From Thalassospira sp. MCCC 1A01148 (GTDB taxonomy: Bacteria; Pseudomonadota; Alphaproteobacteria; Rhodospirillales; Thalassospiraceae): a stretch of 64,000 bases of DNA. Numbering within the stretch: position 1 is the first letter of the stretch; each line of letters starts with the position of its first letter. This document shows, in pieces, positions 48,301-56,024 of the stretch. The notes beneath the pieces are model-generated. The model was given only the letters and a program-made list of their open reading frames with translations, searched no databases and was not told the DNA's origin. The stretch is from NCBI RefSeq assembly GCF_001613795.1, contig NZ_LPVZ01000012.1:310001-374000 (forward strand), given 5' to 3'. Made by a program: the position numbers and the translations under genes.

Positions 48301-48890
48301 AGGCGCACCGGCTCTTTCATACCGGGTGCAAAGATATCAACAATGTCGCCGCGAACAGCGTAGTCACCCGGTTCCATTACCTGTTCGGCGCGGTTGTAGC
48401 CCATGCGCTCGAAATAAGCGGTAAGGTCTGCGCGGTCATATTCACTACCAGCCTTGAAGGCGAGCTTGCCCTTGCGCATGACATCAACGGTCGGAACGCG
48501 TTGCATTGCCGCAGCGACGGTTGTCAGGACAATACGCCCGTTTCCGGCGGCGGATTCCACACTATCAGCAAGGGTTGTCAGCGTTTCAACGCGACGTGCC
48601 GTTACCTCGGAAATTGGTGAAACACGGTCATATGGCAGGCAATCCCAGGCCGGCAGGGTCAGGAAGTCGATTTCACCGGCAAAAAATTGCAGTGCCTCGG
48701 CCAGTTGGGCCATGCGCTTGTCATCACGCGCCACATGAAGAACGGTTTTGTTCTTGCCCGCACTGTCGAGCAGCTCGCGCAAGATCAGGGCGTCCGCACC
48801 CTCTGGTACACCGCCTACCCGTTTGCGACCGGTGGTCGATATAATTTCTTTGATTTTATTCAATGTTTTGTCAGGCGTTGCTGAGTGCAC
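45366..48890 (-). CDS. mfd: Transcription-repair coupling factor
   Basis: 1174-residue DNA translocase that removes stalled RNA polymerase and recruits UvrA. The UvrB-like N-terminal region (LPAWDCLPYDRVSP) is followed by an RNA-polymerase-interaction domain (GDLVVHLEHGIGRYLGL), then helicase motifs GDVGFGKTEVA, VDEEQHFGV and QLRGRIGRSKQR. The TRCF C-terminal domain ends it. The start is a GTG 20 nt inside the end of sdhE, implying coupled translation. Full length with no frameshift. Confidence 0.97.
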   Translation of the reverse strand: MHSATPDKTLNKIKEIISTTGRKRVGGVPEGADALILRELLDSAGKNKTVLHVARDDKRMAQLAEALQFFAGEIDFLTLPAWDCLPYDRVSPISEVTARRVETLTTLADSVESAAGNGRIVLTTVAAAMQRVPTVDVMRKGKLAFKAGSEYDRADLTAYFERMGYNRAEQVMEPGDYAVRGDIVDIFAPGMKEPVRLDFFGDEIESIRRFDVETQRTVGKIKEIALLPVGEVYLDPDGISRFRSGYRELFGAVSQTDPLYESISNGLKYGGMEHWLPLFHDGLDTIFAYVPETIVSLDYQFGEVIENRLEMIDDYYQARLNIKGGGLSGDNVYKPVPPERLYLDQAEFDRLLSDRPVLEFSPYYDDENPERGIYDLGARAGRDFGDIRARADVNLYDELRHFITTQRGKENQVVIAAYSDGSRDRIVSLLREHGVGKVVPCECWEDVTDDLTHEHVGVVILDIERGFRRKGLWFVTEQDILGDRMSRPGGRRRKADNFLREASEISEGDLVVHLEHGIGRYLGLKTVTAGGAPHDCLELEYDGGDKLFVPVENIEVLSRYGSDEGVSILDKLGGVAWQARKAKLRERIRDMAGKLIKVAAERHLRKGATLQAPEGAYDEFCAGFPFAETEDQARAIRDTLDDLSAGKPMDRLVCGDVGFGKTEVAMRAAFAAVMSGKQVAVVAPTTLLCRQHYLNFKERFEGLPVRVEQLSRLVTGKNAKLVKDNIESGHVDIVCGTHALLGTGVHFKDLGLLIVDEEQHFGVKHKERLKELKSDVHVLTLTATPIPRTLQLALTGVKELSIIATPPVDRLAVRTYITPYDPVVVREAILRERHRGGQIFYVCPRVNELGRVAKELENLVPEIKFDVAHGQMGARDLEQVMTDFTDRKFDLLLATNIIESGIDVPNANTMIIHRADMFGLAQLYQLRGRIGRSKQRAYAYMTLPHGKKLTATALKRLEVMQTLDSLGAGFNLASHDLDIRGAGNLLGEEQSGHIKEVGIELYQQMIEEAVAEAKGEIDASEEASFVPQINIGMPVLIPDRYVPDLGVRLGLYRRISELRSREEVDQFAAEMIDRFGKLPKEVENLLDVVTIKQWCRVANIEKLDAGPKGALITLRNNEFPNPAGLIGFIQQQVGVARLRPDHKMVYAAGWDGPTDRLEGLKRLMKRLSDIAEAT

Positions 48891-49143
48891 GGATCATGCG
48901 CAGGACATCGGTATCATACTGCGCCGGTGCCTCTTCCTTGCCGGTGGCCCATTTGAAGAAATCGGCATCCGGCACTTCGTTGATCAGGGTCTCGAATGTA
49001 TCAAGCTGTTCTTTGGTGAGCGTCGCAAGATGCTTGTCCATGAAACGGCCCATCAGGATATCGTTCTCCTTGGTGCCACGATGGCTTCCACGGAACAGCA
49101 GCTTTTTGCGGCGCATTTCAAGGTCCGATATGGTGTCGGTCAT
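48871..49143 (-). CDS. sdhE: FAD assembly factor SdhE
   Basis: 90-residue SdhE/YgfY (DUF339) protein that promotes covalent flavinylation of succinate dehydrogenase. MRRKKLLFRGSHRGTKEND carries the conserved RG-x2-E core, with GRF next. The ATG at 49143 has AGGAGAT upstream, and the length fits the family; a longer reading to 49605 runs antisense to recG. It overlaps mfd and diverges from recG, a synteny common in Alphaproteobacteria. Confidence 0.95.
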   Translation of the reverse strand: MTDTISDLEMRRKKLLFRGSHRGTKENDILMGRFMDKHLATLTKEQLDTFETLINEVPDADFFKWATGKEEAPAQYDTDVLRMIRALSNA

Positions 49144-49369
49144 TATACGATCTCCTGACTTCCTGTGCAGTGCCTTGCGGGCAGCGGCTGCAGCCTGTTC
49201 TGTGGCATGGTTTGTACGGCAAAATCTCCTACGGGTCCATGCCGTGATCGGGTCATTTTGCATCAAATGATGACTTGATGGTTGTGGCGGGATAGTTTTG
49301 TTGTATACCCGTGCCATAAACGCAATTGTTCTATTAACGTTCTCATCGAAAGTTTCAACGAAAACCGTC

Positions 49370-51457
49370 ATGCGTCCGGAAATTCTGTTCCCGCTTTTTG
49401 CTGAAATTGACACGCTGGCCGGTATCGGACCACGCTTAAAGCCGCTGGTCGCGCGCCTGATCGGTGGGGAACATGTCGCCGATCTGTTGTGGCATTTGCC
49501 ATCGGGCATCATTGATCGCCGGTTTTCGCCGGACCTTTCGGACACCATCGACGGATCGATCGTTACCATGGATGTCTGGGTCGAACGCCATGAACCTGCG
49601 CCCAACCGTCGTCGTCCCTATCGTGTGGTCTGTAAAACCCAAAGCGGTACGCTTGTTCTGGCGTTTTTCAATGCACGGGCAAAGTACCTGAATGACGTGC
49701 TTCCGGTTGGCGAAAAGCGGATTGTTTCGGGCAAGATTGACCATTACCGCGGTGAATTCCAGATCACCCATCCCGACCGGATCGGCACAGAGGCAGAACG
49801 GTCTGAAATCCAGACGGTCGAGCCAGTCTATCCGATGTCCGCCGGGGTTACGGGAAAGACGCTGACCAAGGCGGTACGCGGTGCGCTTGAAACGCTTCCC
49901 GATTTGCCAGAATGGCATGACCCGGCACTGGTCGCACGTCACAAATGGCCGGATTTAAAAACGGCACTCTATACCGTTCACAATCCGCAAGACGAAACCG
50001 ACCTTTCTCCTGACCATCCGGCGCGTAAACGCCTTGCTTATGATGAGTTGCTTGCCAATCAGCTGGCACTGACATTGATCCGCGCCAAGATGCGCAAGCT
50101 TGGCGGGCGTGTAACCAAGGGCGATGGACTTCTGCGCGAGGCACTTGGCAACCACTTGCCCTTTGCCATGACCGGTGCACAGCAACGCGCCCTTGCTGAT
50201 ATCTATGACGACATGGCAAGCGAGGGTCGAATGCTTCGTTTGCTTCAAGGAGATGTCGGTTCGGGTAAGACCGTCGTCGCACTCATGGCCATGCTCAATG
50301 CGGTTGAGTGCGGACGTCAGGCGGCTCTGATGGCGCCGACCGAAATTCTTGCACGCCAGCATTTTGAAACCATTTCGCCGCTGCTAGAGGAAATCGGGAT
50401 CAAATGCGCCATCCTGACCGGTCGCGATAAGGGTAAAACCCGCAAGACTGCCCTTGAAGGCTTTGCCAATGGGGATGTCCAGATTGCTGTCGGGACGCAT
50501 GCCCTGTTTCAAGATGATGTCGCCTTCCATGATCTTGCCTTTGCGGTCGTCGACGAACAGCATCGCTTCGGCGTGCATCAACGTTTGATGCTGGCTGGCA
50601 AAGGTCAGGCGGTTGATGTCCTGGTGATGACGGCAACACCTATACCGCGGACCCTGACCCTGACAGCGTTTGGAGATATGGAAGTTTCGCGGCTGGATGA
50701 AAAACCACCGGGACGCAAGCCGGTTGATACGCGCGTACTGCCGATCGACAAGGTCGATGATGTTATTTCCGGCATCGGGCGCGCCATGCGCACCGGTACC
50801 AAGATTTACTGGGTTTGCCCGTTGGTCGAGGATTCCGAGGTTCTGGATCTGCAAGCCGCAGAGGAACGTTATCGCGTGTTGGCAGAGCTTTTTGGCGCAG
50901 AGCGTATCGGCCTTGTCCATGGCAAGATGAAGGGCAAGGAAAAGGACGAGGTCATGGAAAAGTTCGCCCATGGCGATACCTCCATCCTTGTCGCAACGAC
51001 GGTAATTGAAGTGGGCGTGAACGTGCCGGAAGCGACGATCATGGTGATTGAGCATTCCGAGCGTTTCGGTCTGGCACAACTTCATCAGCTTCGCGGTCGG
51101 ATTGGCCGTGGTGACGCGGCATCGACCTGTTTGTTGCTTTATGGCAGCCCGCTTGGACAGGTTTCCAAGGCGCGTCTCAAAATCATGCGTGAAACCGAGG
51201 ATGGGTTCATCATTGCGGAAGAAGACCTGAAACTTCGTGGGGCTGGGGAGGTTCTTGGCACGCGCCAAAGTGGCCTTCAGGAATACAGACTTGCCAATCT
51301 GGAACTGCATGGAGATTTGCTGGCCATTGCAAGGGATGATGCGCGTTTGATTGTCGAGCGTGATCCGGACCTTCAAAAGAGCCGCGGTGATGCATTGCGT
51401 TTGTTGTTATATTTGTTTGAACGTGATGAAGCGGTTCGATATTTCAGGTCTGGATAA
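49370..51457 (+). CDS. recG: ATP-dependent DNA helicase RecG
   Basis: 695-residue branched-DNA helicase that remodels stalled forks and R-loops. An OB-fold wedge domain occupies the first third, then GDVGSGKTVVA (Walker A), VVDEQHRFGV (DEQH), TATPIPRTLTL and QLRGRIGRGDAAST. The ATG at 49370 starts the conserved N-terminus; the longer reading to 49298 adds residues without family support. It is divergent from sdhE-mfd. Confidence 0.97.
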   Translation: MRPEILFPLFAEIDTLAGIGPRLKPLVARLIGGEHVADLLWHLPSGIIDRRFSPDLSDTIDGSIVTMDVWVERHEPAPNRRRPYRVVCKTQSGTLVLAFFNARAKYLNDVLPVGEKRIVSGKIDHYRGEFQITHPDRIGTEAERSEIQTVEPVYPMSAGVTGKTLTKAVRGALETLPDLPEWHDPALVARHKWPDLKTALYTVHNPQDETDLSPDHPARKRLAYDELLANQLALTLIRAKMRKLGGRVTKGDGLLREALGNHLPFAMTGAQQRALADIYDDMASEGRMLRLLQGDVGSGKTVVALMAMLNAVECGRQAALMAPTEILARQHFETISPLLEEIGIKCAILTGRDKGKTRKTALEGFANGDVQIAVGTHALFQDDVAFHDLAFAVVDEQHRFGVHQRLMLAGKGQAVDVLVMTATPIPRTLTLTAFGDMEVSRLDEKPPGRKPVDTRVLPIDKVDDVISGIGRAMRTGTKIYWVCPLVEDSEVLDLQAAEERYRVLAELFGAERIGLVHGKMKGKEKDEVMEKFAHGDTSILVATTVIEVGVNVPEATIMVIEHSERFGLAQLHQLRGRIGRGDAASTCLLLYGSPLGQVSKARLKIMRETEDGFIIAEEDLKLRGAGEVLGTRQSGLQEYRLANLELHGDLLAIARDDARLIVERDPDLQKSRGDALRLLLYLFERDEAVRYFRSG

Positions 51458-51494
51458 AAAACAAGGGCGCATCAAGATGATGCGCCCTTGTTTT
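51458..51494. terminator. Bidirectional terminator after recG
   Basis: A perfect 17-bp stem (AAAACAAGGGCGCATCA with its complement, 3-nt loop) ends in TTTT on the plus strand and AAAA on the other side. It separates recG from the converging DUF502 gene. Confidence 0.93.
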
Positions 51495-51519
51495 GTCGGA
51501 CATTAACGATGCATTACGA

Positions 51520-52383
51520 TCACGCGTCTTCGGGTGTCTTGCCATCTTTTGCCTGCGGGTCAGAGTTTTCTGTCCGTGCAGGTATGTCGCGCGAGACCAG
51601 GATTGGAACGTTTTCCTTTTCGCGAAGGGTATCGACATCCTCATAGGTTTTGGCCGAGACCTTTGGCTGGTTGCGTTCTACTTCCGGGCGACGGTCTGGC
51701 GGGGTCACGATGCCGCCCGACATGACCATCTTGATGGCTTCCTCGACCGTCATATCAAGGATCACCACATCACGCTTGGGCACGAACAGCAAAAAGCCCG
51801 ACGTCGGATTTGGTGTTGTCGGCAGGAAGATGTTGATGACCTTGTCTTCGGTCAGGTTCTGTACCTCACCAGTCGTTTCGCCGGTGATAAAGCCAATTGC
51901 CCACATGCCGCGGCGCGGATATTCCAGAAGAACGGCCTGACGAAACGCATTGGACTGATTGGCCAGAACCGTTTCAAGGATCTGCTTTACCGCACCATAG
52001 ATGCTGCGCACCGCCGGGATACGGCCAAGAATGCGTTCGTAAAGTTTAATGAGCGCCCGACCGGCAAAGTTGGTGGTGAACCAGCCAACGACGGTGATAA
52101 AAACGATGATGACCAACAGGCCAAAACCGGGAATCCCGTATTCCTCATAGCCTACCGGAAGATAGGATTCCGGATTGTAATGGGCCGGGATCAGAGGGAT
52201 GACCTTGCTATCGACGAACTCGATAAACCACCATGCAAGCCCAAAGGTAATCGCAAGAGGTGCACTGACAAGCACACCTGTCAGGAAATAGGCTCTCATC
52301 CGGGCAAAGATACCCGGACTTGGGATGACATGATCCGAACCCTTGTTTTCCGGATCATCGTTATTGTCGCGCTTGGCGTTCAT
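51520..52383 (-). CDS. DUF502 family membrane protein
   Basis: 287-residue protein with two membrane segments (about residues 28-52 and 84-106) and a C-terminal soluble domain. The family pattern IPAVRSIYGAVKQILETVL and GMWAIGFITGE, FLPTTPNPTSGFLLFVPKRDV is intact. The ATG at 52383 has CAGGTG upstream. Function of DUF502 in bacteria is not established. The C-terminal 60 residues are polar and probably disordered. Confidence 0.9.
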   Translation of the reverse strand: MNAKRDNNDDPENKGSDHVIPSPGIFARMRAYFLTGVLVSAPLAITFGLAWWFIEFVDSKVIPLIPAHYNPESYLPVGYEEYGIPGFGLLVIIVFITVVGWFTTNFAGRALIKLYERILGRIPAVRSIYGAVKQILETVLANQSNAFRQAVLLEYPRRGMWAIGFITGETTGEVQNLTEDKVINIFLPTTPNPTSGFLLFVPKRDVVILDMTVEEAIKMVMSGGIVTPPDRRPEVERNQPKVSAKTYEDVDTLREKENVPILVSRDIPARTENSDPQAKDGKTPEDA

Positions 52384-52416
52384 TGAGCACCTGTGCAAAA
52401 GAGCCAAATATCAAGA

Positions 52417-52451
52417 ACCAAAAACTGCAAGATTAGTCTTTGGTTTTTGGT
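52417..52451. promoter_or_regulatory. Inverted repeat in the DUF502-small protein gap
   Basis: ACCAAAAAC (52417-52425) and GTTTTTGGT (52443-52451) form a perfect 9-bp inverted repeat 34 bp upstream of the DUF502 start. It could be an operator or hairpin. The rest of the 203-bp gap shows nothing clear. Confidence 0.35.
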
Positions 52452-52586
52452 CATTGTACGTGAGAATATGGCAAAGCTGGGACTTAAGACCGGGTTGTTC
52501 CCGCTTATTAAAGTGATAGCAGTAATCAAGTTTGCGGTGCAACCAACAAACCGTAATTCGCAGATCAGAATTGTTGTGGAGACGTT

Positions 52587-52856
52587 TTGCAGGTCTGGAT
52601 TGTTGAATATATTTACGATGATGACGGTTCGGTCGGGATCAAGACCGCGAAGGTCCGCGCCCCTGACTATGAAACCGCACGGCAGTTTGCCATCGGCGAT
52701 GCCCCATCCCGGGATTTTGTGATGTCACTCCATCCGGAGTCCGAGGAACAGTTTCTTGGAACCCCGGGCATTCGGGCGCGTGAAATGACTGGTAAGGTTG
52801 TCCACGAAGTCCCCGACCCCGATGATGATTTGGAAGAAGATGATGACGATTACTGA
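52587..52856 (+). CDS. Small acidic protein of unknown function
   Basis: 89-residue predicted protein starting at a TTG with GTGGAG 5 nt upstream. The N-terminal half is compact (MQVWIVEYIYDDDGSVGIKT, then a YETARQFAIG helix) and the C-terminus is a run of Asp and Glu ending DDDDY. The 3' end overlaps the Nudix start by 14 nt, which supports real translation and coupling. I do not recognise a family. The acidic tail could bind metal or a basic partner, but this is a guess. Confidence 0.65.
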   Translation: MQVWIVEYIYDDDGSVGIKTAKVRAPDYETARQFAIGDAPSRDFVMSLHPESEEQFLGTPGIRAREMTGKVVHEVPDPDDDLEEDDDDY

Positions 52857-53298
52857 ACTTGATGATCAGCGAACCTTTTTGCCGCGTCCTCTTGTCGGGG
52901 TTGGTGCCGTTGTATGGCACAAGGACCATGTTCTGCTAATTCAGCGTGGCAAAGAACCCCATTTGGGAACCTGGAGTCTACCGGGCGGCGCGCAGGAACT
53001 TGGTGAAACCGTGCGTGATGCCGTTTGCCGCGAAGTTCTTGAAGAAACCGGGGTCAAAATCTCAAGCCCGATCCTTGTTGATGCGGTGGATATGATTTCG
53101 ACCAACGAGGATGACAAGGTCGAGTATCACTATACACTGATCGACTTTGTAGCGGTGGCGCTTAATCCTGACGTTACGCTTGGCGGGGACGCCGCCGATG
53201 CAAAATGGGTTAATGTCAAGGATGTGACCAAGTACGCCCTTTGGAACAAGACCATTGAAATCATCGCCAAATCCCGCGATGTGCTCTCGAAGGGTTGA
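52843..53298 (+). CDS. Nudix hydrolase
   Basis: 151-residue pyrophosphohydrolase. The full Nudix box (G-x5-E-x7-REVxEExGV) is present as GGAQELGE, then TVRDAVC and REVLEETGV. The N-terminal RPLVGVGAVVWHKDHVLLIQRG resembles ADP-ribose pyrophosphatase and MutT-like proteins. The ATG at 52843 has GGAAGAAG upstream and lies inside the small acidic gene. The substrate (ADP-ribose, oxidised nucleotide or other) cannot be set from sequence. Confidence 0.93.
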   Translation: MTITELDDQRTFLPRPLVGVGAVVWHKDHVLLIQRGKEPHLGTWSLPGGAQELGETVRDAVCREVLEETGVKISSPILVDAVDMISTNEDDKVEYHYTLIDFVAVALNPDVTLGGDAADAKWVNVKDVTKYALWNKTIEIIAKSRDVLSKG

Positions 53299-53333
53299 GC
53301 GGCTCCTTCGCGACTTCAGACAATATCGCATGA

Positions 53334-53364
53334 AAAAGGCGGCACCAGTTTGATGCCGCCTTTT
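53334..53364. terminator. Bidirectional terminator, Nudix and rpoH
   Basis: AAAAGGCGGCA pairs with TGCCGCCTTTT over a 9-nt loop. It sits between the converging Nudix and rpoH genes. Confidence 0.9.
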
Positions 53365-53385
53365 GTTTTGAATGCAGTGTAGTGC

Positions 53386-54255
53386 TTACGCTGCTGAATG
53401 CTGGGTCAGGACACTTTCCTGGATTTTCTTGAAAGCGCGCGCTTCGAGCTGACGAACACGCTCGCGGCTAACACCAAAGCGTTCGCCAAGTTTTTCAAGC
53501 GTGATCGGATCATCGCTCAGGAAGCGGGCCTTGATGATTTCCTGTTCGCGTTCAGGCAATTCACCCAAGGCATTTTTCAGCATGCCGTTATGAAGAACAC
53601 GTTCTTCGGCATCGGCAACCAGTGCTTCAGGGCTTGGTGCATCAGACGACAGGGTATCGAGATACTCCATCCCCTCGTCCTTTGGCATCGGCGTGTTAAG
53701 CGAGAAGTCACGCGCCGCAAGGCGACGGTTCATATCAAGCGCTTCCCGGCCGGTCACACCAAGTTTTTCGGCGACCTGATCAGCTTCCTCTGGCGAAAGT
53801 TCACCATTGTCATAGATGTTAAGCTGACGCTTGGCCTTGCGCAGGCTGAAGAACAGCTTTTTCTGCGCTGCCATGGTGCCGAGTTTAACCATCGACCAGC
53901 TTTGCAGGATATATTCCGTCACGGCGGCGCGGATCCACCACATTGCATAGGTCGAAAGACGGAAACCGCGTTCCGGGTCAAACTTCTGCACGGCACGCAT
54001 CAGGCCTGTATTGCCCTCTGCAACGAGGTCGGCCATCGGCAGGCCGTAGCCGCGATAACCGAACGCAATCTTGGCAACAAGACGCAGGTGACTGGTCACA
54101 AGTTTATGGGCGGCCTCGGTATCATCATGATCCTGATAACGGTGGGCCAGCATGTATTCTTCGTCTGCCGTAAGCATGGGGAATTTCCAGACTTCACGGA
54201 GATAACCCGAGAAACCTTCTTCCTGAGGAACGGCTGGTAATTTAATGGCGCTCAT
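53386..54255 (-). CDS. rpoH: Heat-shock RNA polymerase sigma factor (sigma-32)
   Basis: 289-residue sigma-70-family factor. Region 2 includes DLVAEGNTGLMRAVQKFDPERGFRLSTYAMWWIRAA, the RpoH box is near QKKLFFSLRKAKRQL, and region 4 ends with TLEKLGERFGVSRERVRQLEARAFKKI. The QKKLFFSLR segment is diagnostic of RpoH. It directs heat-shock gene transcription. The ATG at 54255 has an AGGAGG SD 7 nt upstream, which can pair with an upstream CCTC in the leader. The preceding non-coding region is about 600 bp. Confidence 0.96.
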   Translation of the reverse strand: MSAIKLPAVPQEEGFSGYLREVWKFPMLTADEEYMLAHRYQDHDDTEAAHKLVTSHLRLVAKIAFGYRGYGLPMADLVAEGNTGLMRAVQKFDPERGFRLSTYAMWWIRAAVTEYILQSWSMVKLGTMAAQKKLFFSLRKAKRQLNIYDNGELSPEEADQVAEKLGVTGREALDMNRRLAARDFSLNTPMPKDEGMEYLDTLSSDAPSPEALVADAEERVLHNGMLKNALGELPEREQEIIKARFLSDDPITLEKLGERFGVSRERVRQLEARAFKKIQESVLTQHSAA

Positions 54256-54556
54256 TCTATGTCCTCCTGAGAGGTTTACACGTCGGGATGTGTATTGGAT
54301 ACGGAATCCATCACAAGCTAGATGACGCGCAAACACTATCGGTTGTGAAATAATTCACGTGGACGACCGGAACTCGTTCAAAGACAAGTGCAATCCGGTC
54401 GTATCTCATTCCAAAGTCACCTATGGAAGAGGACAGCAGACGCTAATAAGAAGTGTATTCATCGTGTCTCATCCTTACTCGAAGCAAATCGACAATTTAC
54501 ATGTCCGCCAATTGGCCGGACGTTGATCCGGCGGTGCCTTTGGGCCCCCACCCGCA
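54256..54556 (-). promoter_or_regulatory. Long structured leader of rpoH
   Basis: About 300 nt separate the predicted start site from the rpoH ATG. The SD (54263-54268) can pair with CCTC (from 54271-54274) to form a small 4-bp hairpin with a TCAG loop. TACAC/GTGTA (54277-54294) stacks above it. A perfect 8-bp inverted repeat ACGACCGG/CCGGTCGT spans 54363-54402. A GCCGGA-N6-TCCGGC stem lies further up, near 54512-54529. This pattern fits an RNA thermometer; no test is possible here. Confidence 0.45.
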
Positions 54557-54562
54557 TTTATT

Positions 54563-54592
54563 AATATATCTAAACCCGACCAAATCCGTCAA
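54563..54592 (-). promoter_or_regulatory. Predicted rpoH promoter
   Basis: TTGACG (54587-54592) and TATATT (54563-54568) on the minus strand are 18 nt apart, close to the sigma-70 consensus. Confidence 0.6.
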
Positions 54593-54672
54593 GAACTTAT
54601 GACCAGTGTTTCAGTTATATTAATTCCTCGATATCAGCGTTTTAGGATTTATAGCCGACAAAATCAGTCAGG
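54576..54672. repeat. Imperfect 18-bp direct repeat upstream of rpoH
   Basis: CCGACCAAATCCGTCAAG (54576-54593) and CCGACAAAATCAGTCAGG (54655-54672) match at 15 of 18 positions, 79 bp apart. One overlaps the predicted -35 region. The pair may be binding sites of one regulator or a duplicated promoter. Confidence 0.5.
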
Positions 54673-54869
54673 TACTTAAAACGCCAATGGTTAACGCTAG
54701 GATCGATATAAGGCGAAACAAAGGCAGCCTTCCAAATTTCGGTTATTACGCGTCAAAACAGGATTTTTGACCTGATGCCGCCCCAACCGCCCCGATCGGC
54801 CCGCAGAGATGGATTCCATCAAACACCTGCCATAAGATGGTGGTGAATACAGTTTTGCCCGGAGTTAAT

Positions 54870-55385
54870 ATGCCCAGCTTGCCAACGAATGCGCCCTGCC
54901 CCTGTGGCACTGGTGACGCTTATGTATCCTGTTGCGGGAAATATCATTCAGGCAACGCAAGTACCGAAACTGCCGAAAAGCTTATGCGATCACGTTATTC
55001 TGCCTTTGTACTGCGTGATGGGACTTACCTTCTTTCAACGTTGGCAGAGGAAAATCGTTCCGGATTCAATGCTGACACGATTGCGCAGGACAGGACCCGT
55101 TGGACCGGGCTGGAAATCATCGACGTTGTTTCGGGTGGTGTGCTTGATCAAACCGGCATTGTAGAGTTCATCGCCCATTTCGAAGAAAACGGAGCCAAGC
55201 ACCAACTTCACGAGCGATCCAATTTCGAGCGTCGAAACGGCAGATGGCTTTATGTTGATGGTGTTTTTCCCGGGGCTCAGCGCGATGCCGGTGCAGCTTC
55301 CGTGAGTTCGGGATCGGTGAAAACCGGTCGGAATGACCCCTGCCCCTGCGGTTCCGGGAAGAAATTCAAGAAATGCTGTGGCTAG
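54870..55385 (+). CDS. YchJ-family SEC-C motif protein
   Basis: 171-residue protein with zinc-binding SEC-C motifs at both ends: CPCGTGDAYVSCC near residue 10 and DPCPCGSGKKFKKCCG at the C-terminus. Between them lies the YchJ (UPF0225) NTF2-like domain with LMRSRYSAFVLRDGTYL. SEC-C motifs resemble the SecB-binding tail of SecA, but the role of YchJ is not known. The ATG at 54870 has GGAGTTAAT upstream; ATG 54837 lacks an SD. It converges with the Nudix gene and overlaps it by 4 nt. Confidence 0.92.
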   Translation: MPSLPTNAPCPCGTGDAYVSCCGKYHSGNASTETAEKLMRSRYSAFVLRDGTYLLSTLAEENRSGFNADTIAQDRTRWTGLEIIDVVSGGVLDQTGIVEFIAHFEENGAKHQLHERSNFERRNGRWLYVDGVFPGAQRDAGAASVSSGSVKTGRNDPCPCGSGKKFKKCCG

Positions 55386-55810
55386 CCCACAAATTCCAGT
55401 GCCCAGCGATGAAATGGTCGCAACAGGTTTTCATGCGCTTCTTTATAAGGCATCCAGATCAATTCGTGATCCTGATCGATGGGCGGGCCAAGCTTTTCGG
55501 TCAGCTCGCACTCAAAGAAGGTCGCACGCTTTAATCGATAGCGATCCTTCGCAGCGTTATTGACATACTGAGATGCGAAGCCCAACCGCGATATGATCTG
55601 AGCACGGTAACCGGATTCTTCGTAAGCCTCACGATACAGGGCATCACGTTCACTTTCGCCGTCCTCGACCCCGCCACCTAGCAGAACGATCCCTTTGGGC
55701 GTGCGGGCAACGGCAACATCGCCGTTGTCACGAGAGATAACGGCATAAACGCAGTCCTGAACGCTATAGCTTCGCCCCATGCGCGGGGTTCCAAATATCG
55801 GCCCGGCCAA
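55382..55810 (-). CDS. Nudix hydrolase
   Basis: 142-residue pyrophosphohydrolase with a complete Nudix box (GGVEDGE, SERDALY, REAYEESGY). The N-terminal FGTPRMGRSYSVQDCVYAVI resembles the FGTP-x-Y-x-R-GAYAVI start of alphaproteobacterial Nudix proteins, so the ATG at 55780 inside it is too late. A TTG at 55810 has AAGGGAG 6 nt upstream and is the best start; a TTG at 55846 lacks spacing for an SD. The substrate is unknown. Confidence 0.88.
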   Translation of the reverse strand: MAGPIFGTPRMGRSYSVQDCVYAVISRDNGDVAVARTPKGIVLLGGGVEDGESERDALYREAYEESGYRAQIISRLGFASQYVNNAAKDRYRLKRATFFECELTEKLGPPIDQDHELIWMPYKEAHENLLRPFHRWALEFVG

Positions 55811-55968
55811 AAAACACTCCCTTAAGCCGCCAAGTGTGATCTTCAACCTTAAATCAGGTTTTCTTAAATATTTACAGTCTCGCAGCTAAAAACGATCTGA
55901 TTTGGGAAGTCCATTTCATGTGTGGTCGGGGTGCTGTTTGTCAAAGGCGTATCACCCCAAAACCAAAA

Positions 55969-55997
55969 CACCCCAAAACAACCAGTGCTTTGGGGTG
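55969..55997 (-). terminator. Terminator after ssb
   Basis: CACCCCAAA pairs with TTTGGGGTG across an 11-nt loop; on the minus strand TTTTGG follows. The CCCCAAAAC unit is repeated nearby, giving alternative pairings. Confidence 0.75.
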
Positions 55998-56024
55998 CAT
56001 TGAACTTGATTGGCAAATGATTAC

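Noticed and set aside
55951..55997. Repeated CCCCAAAAC units as a CRISPR or satellite array
   Set aside because: Only three short, unevenly spaced copies; they fit a terminator with alternative pairing.
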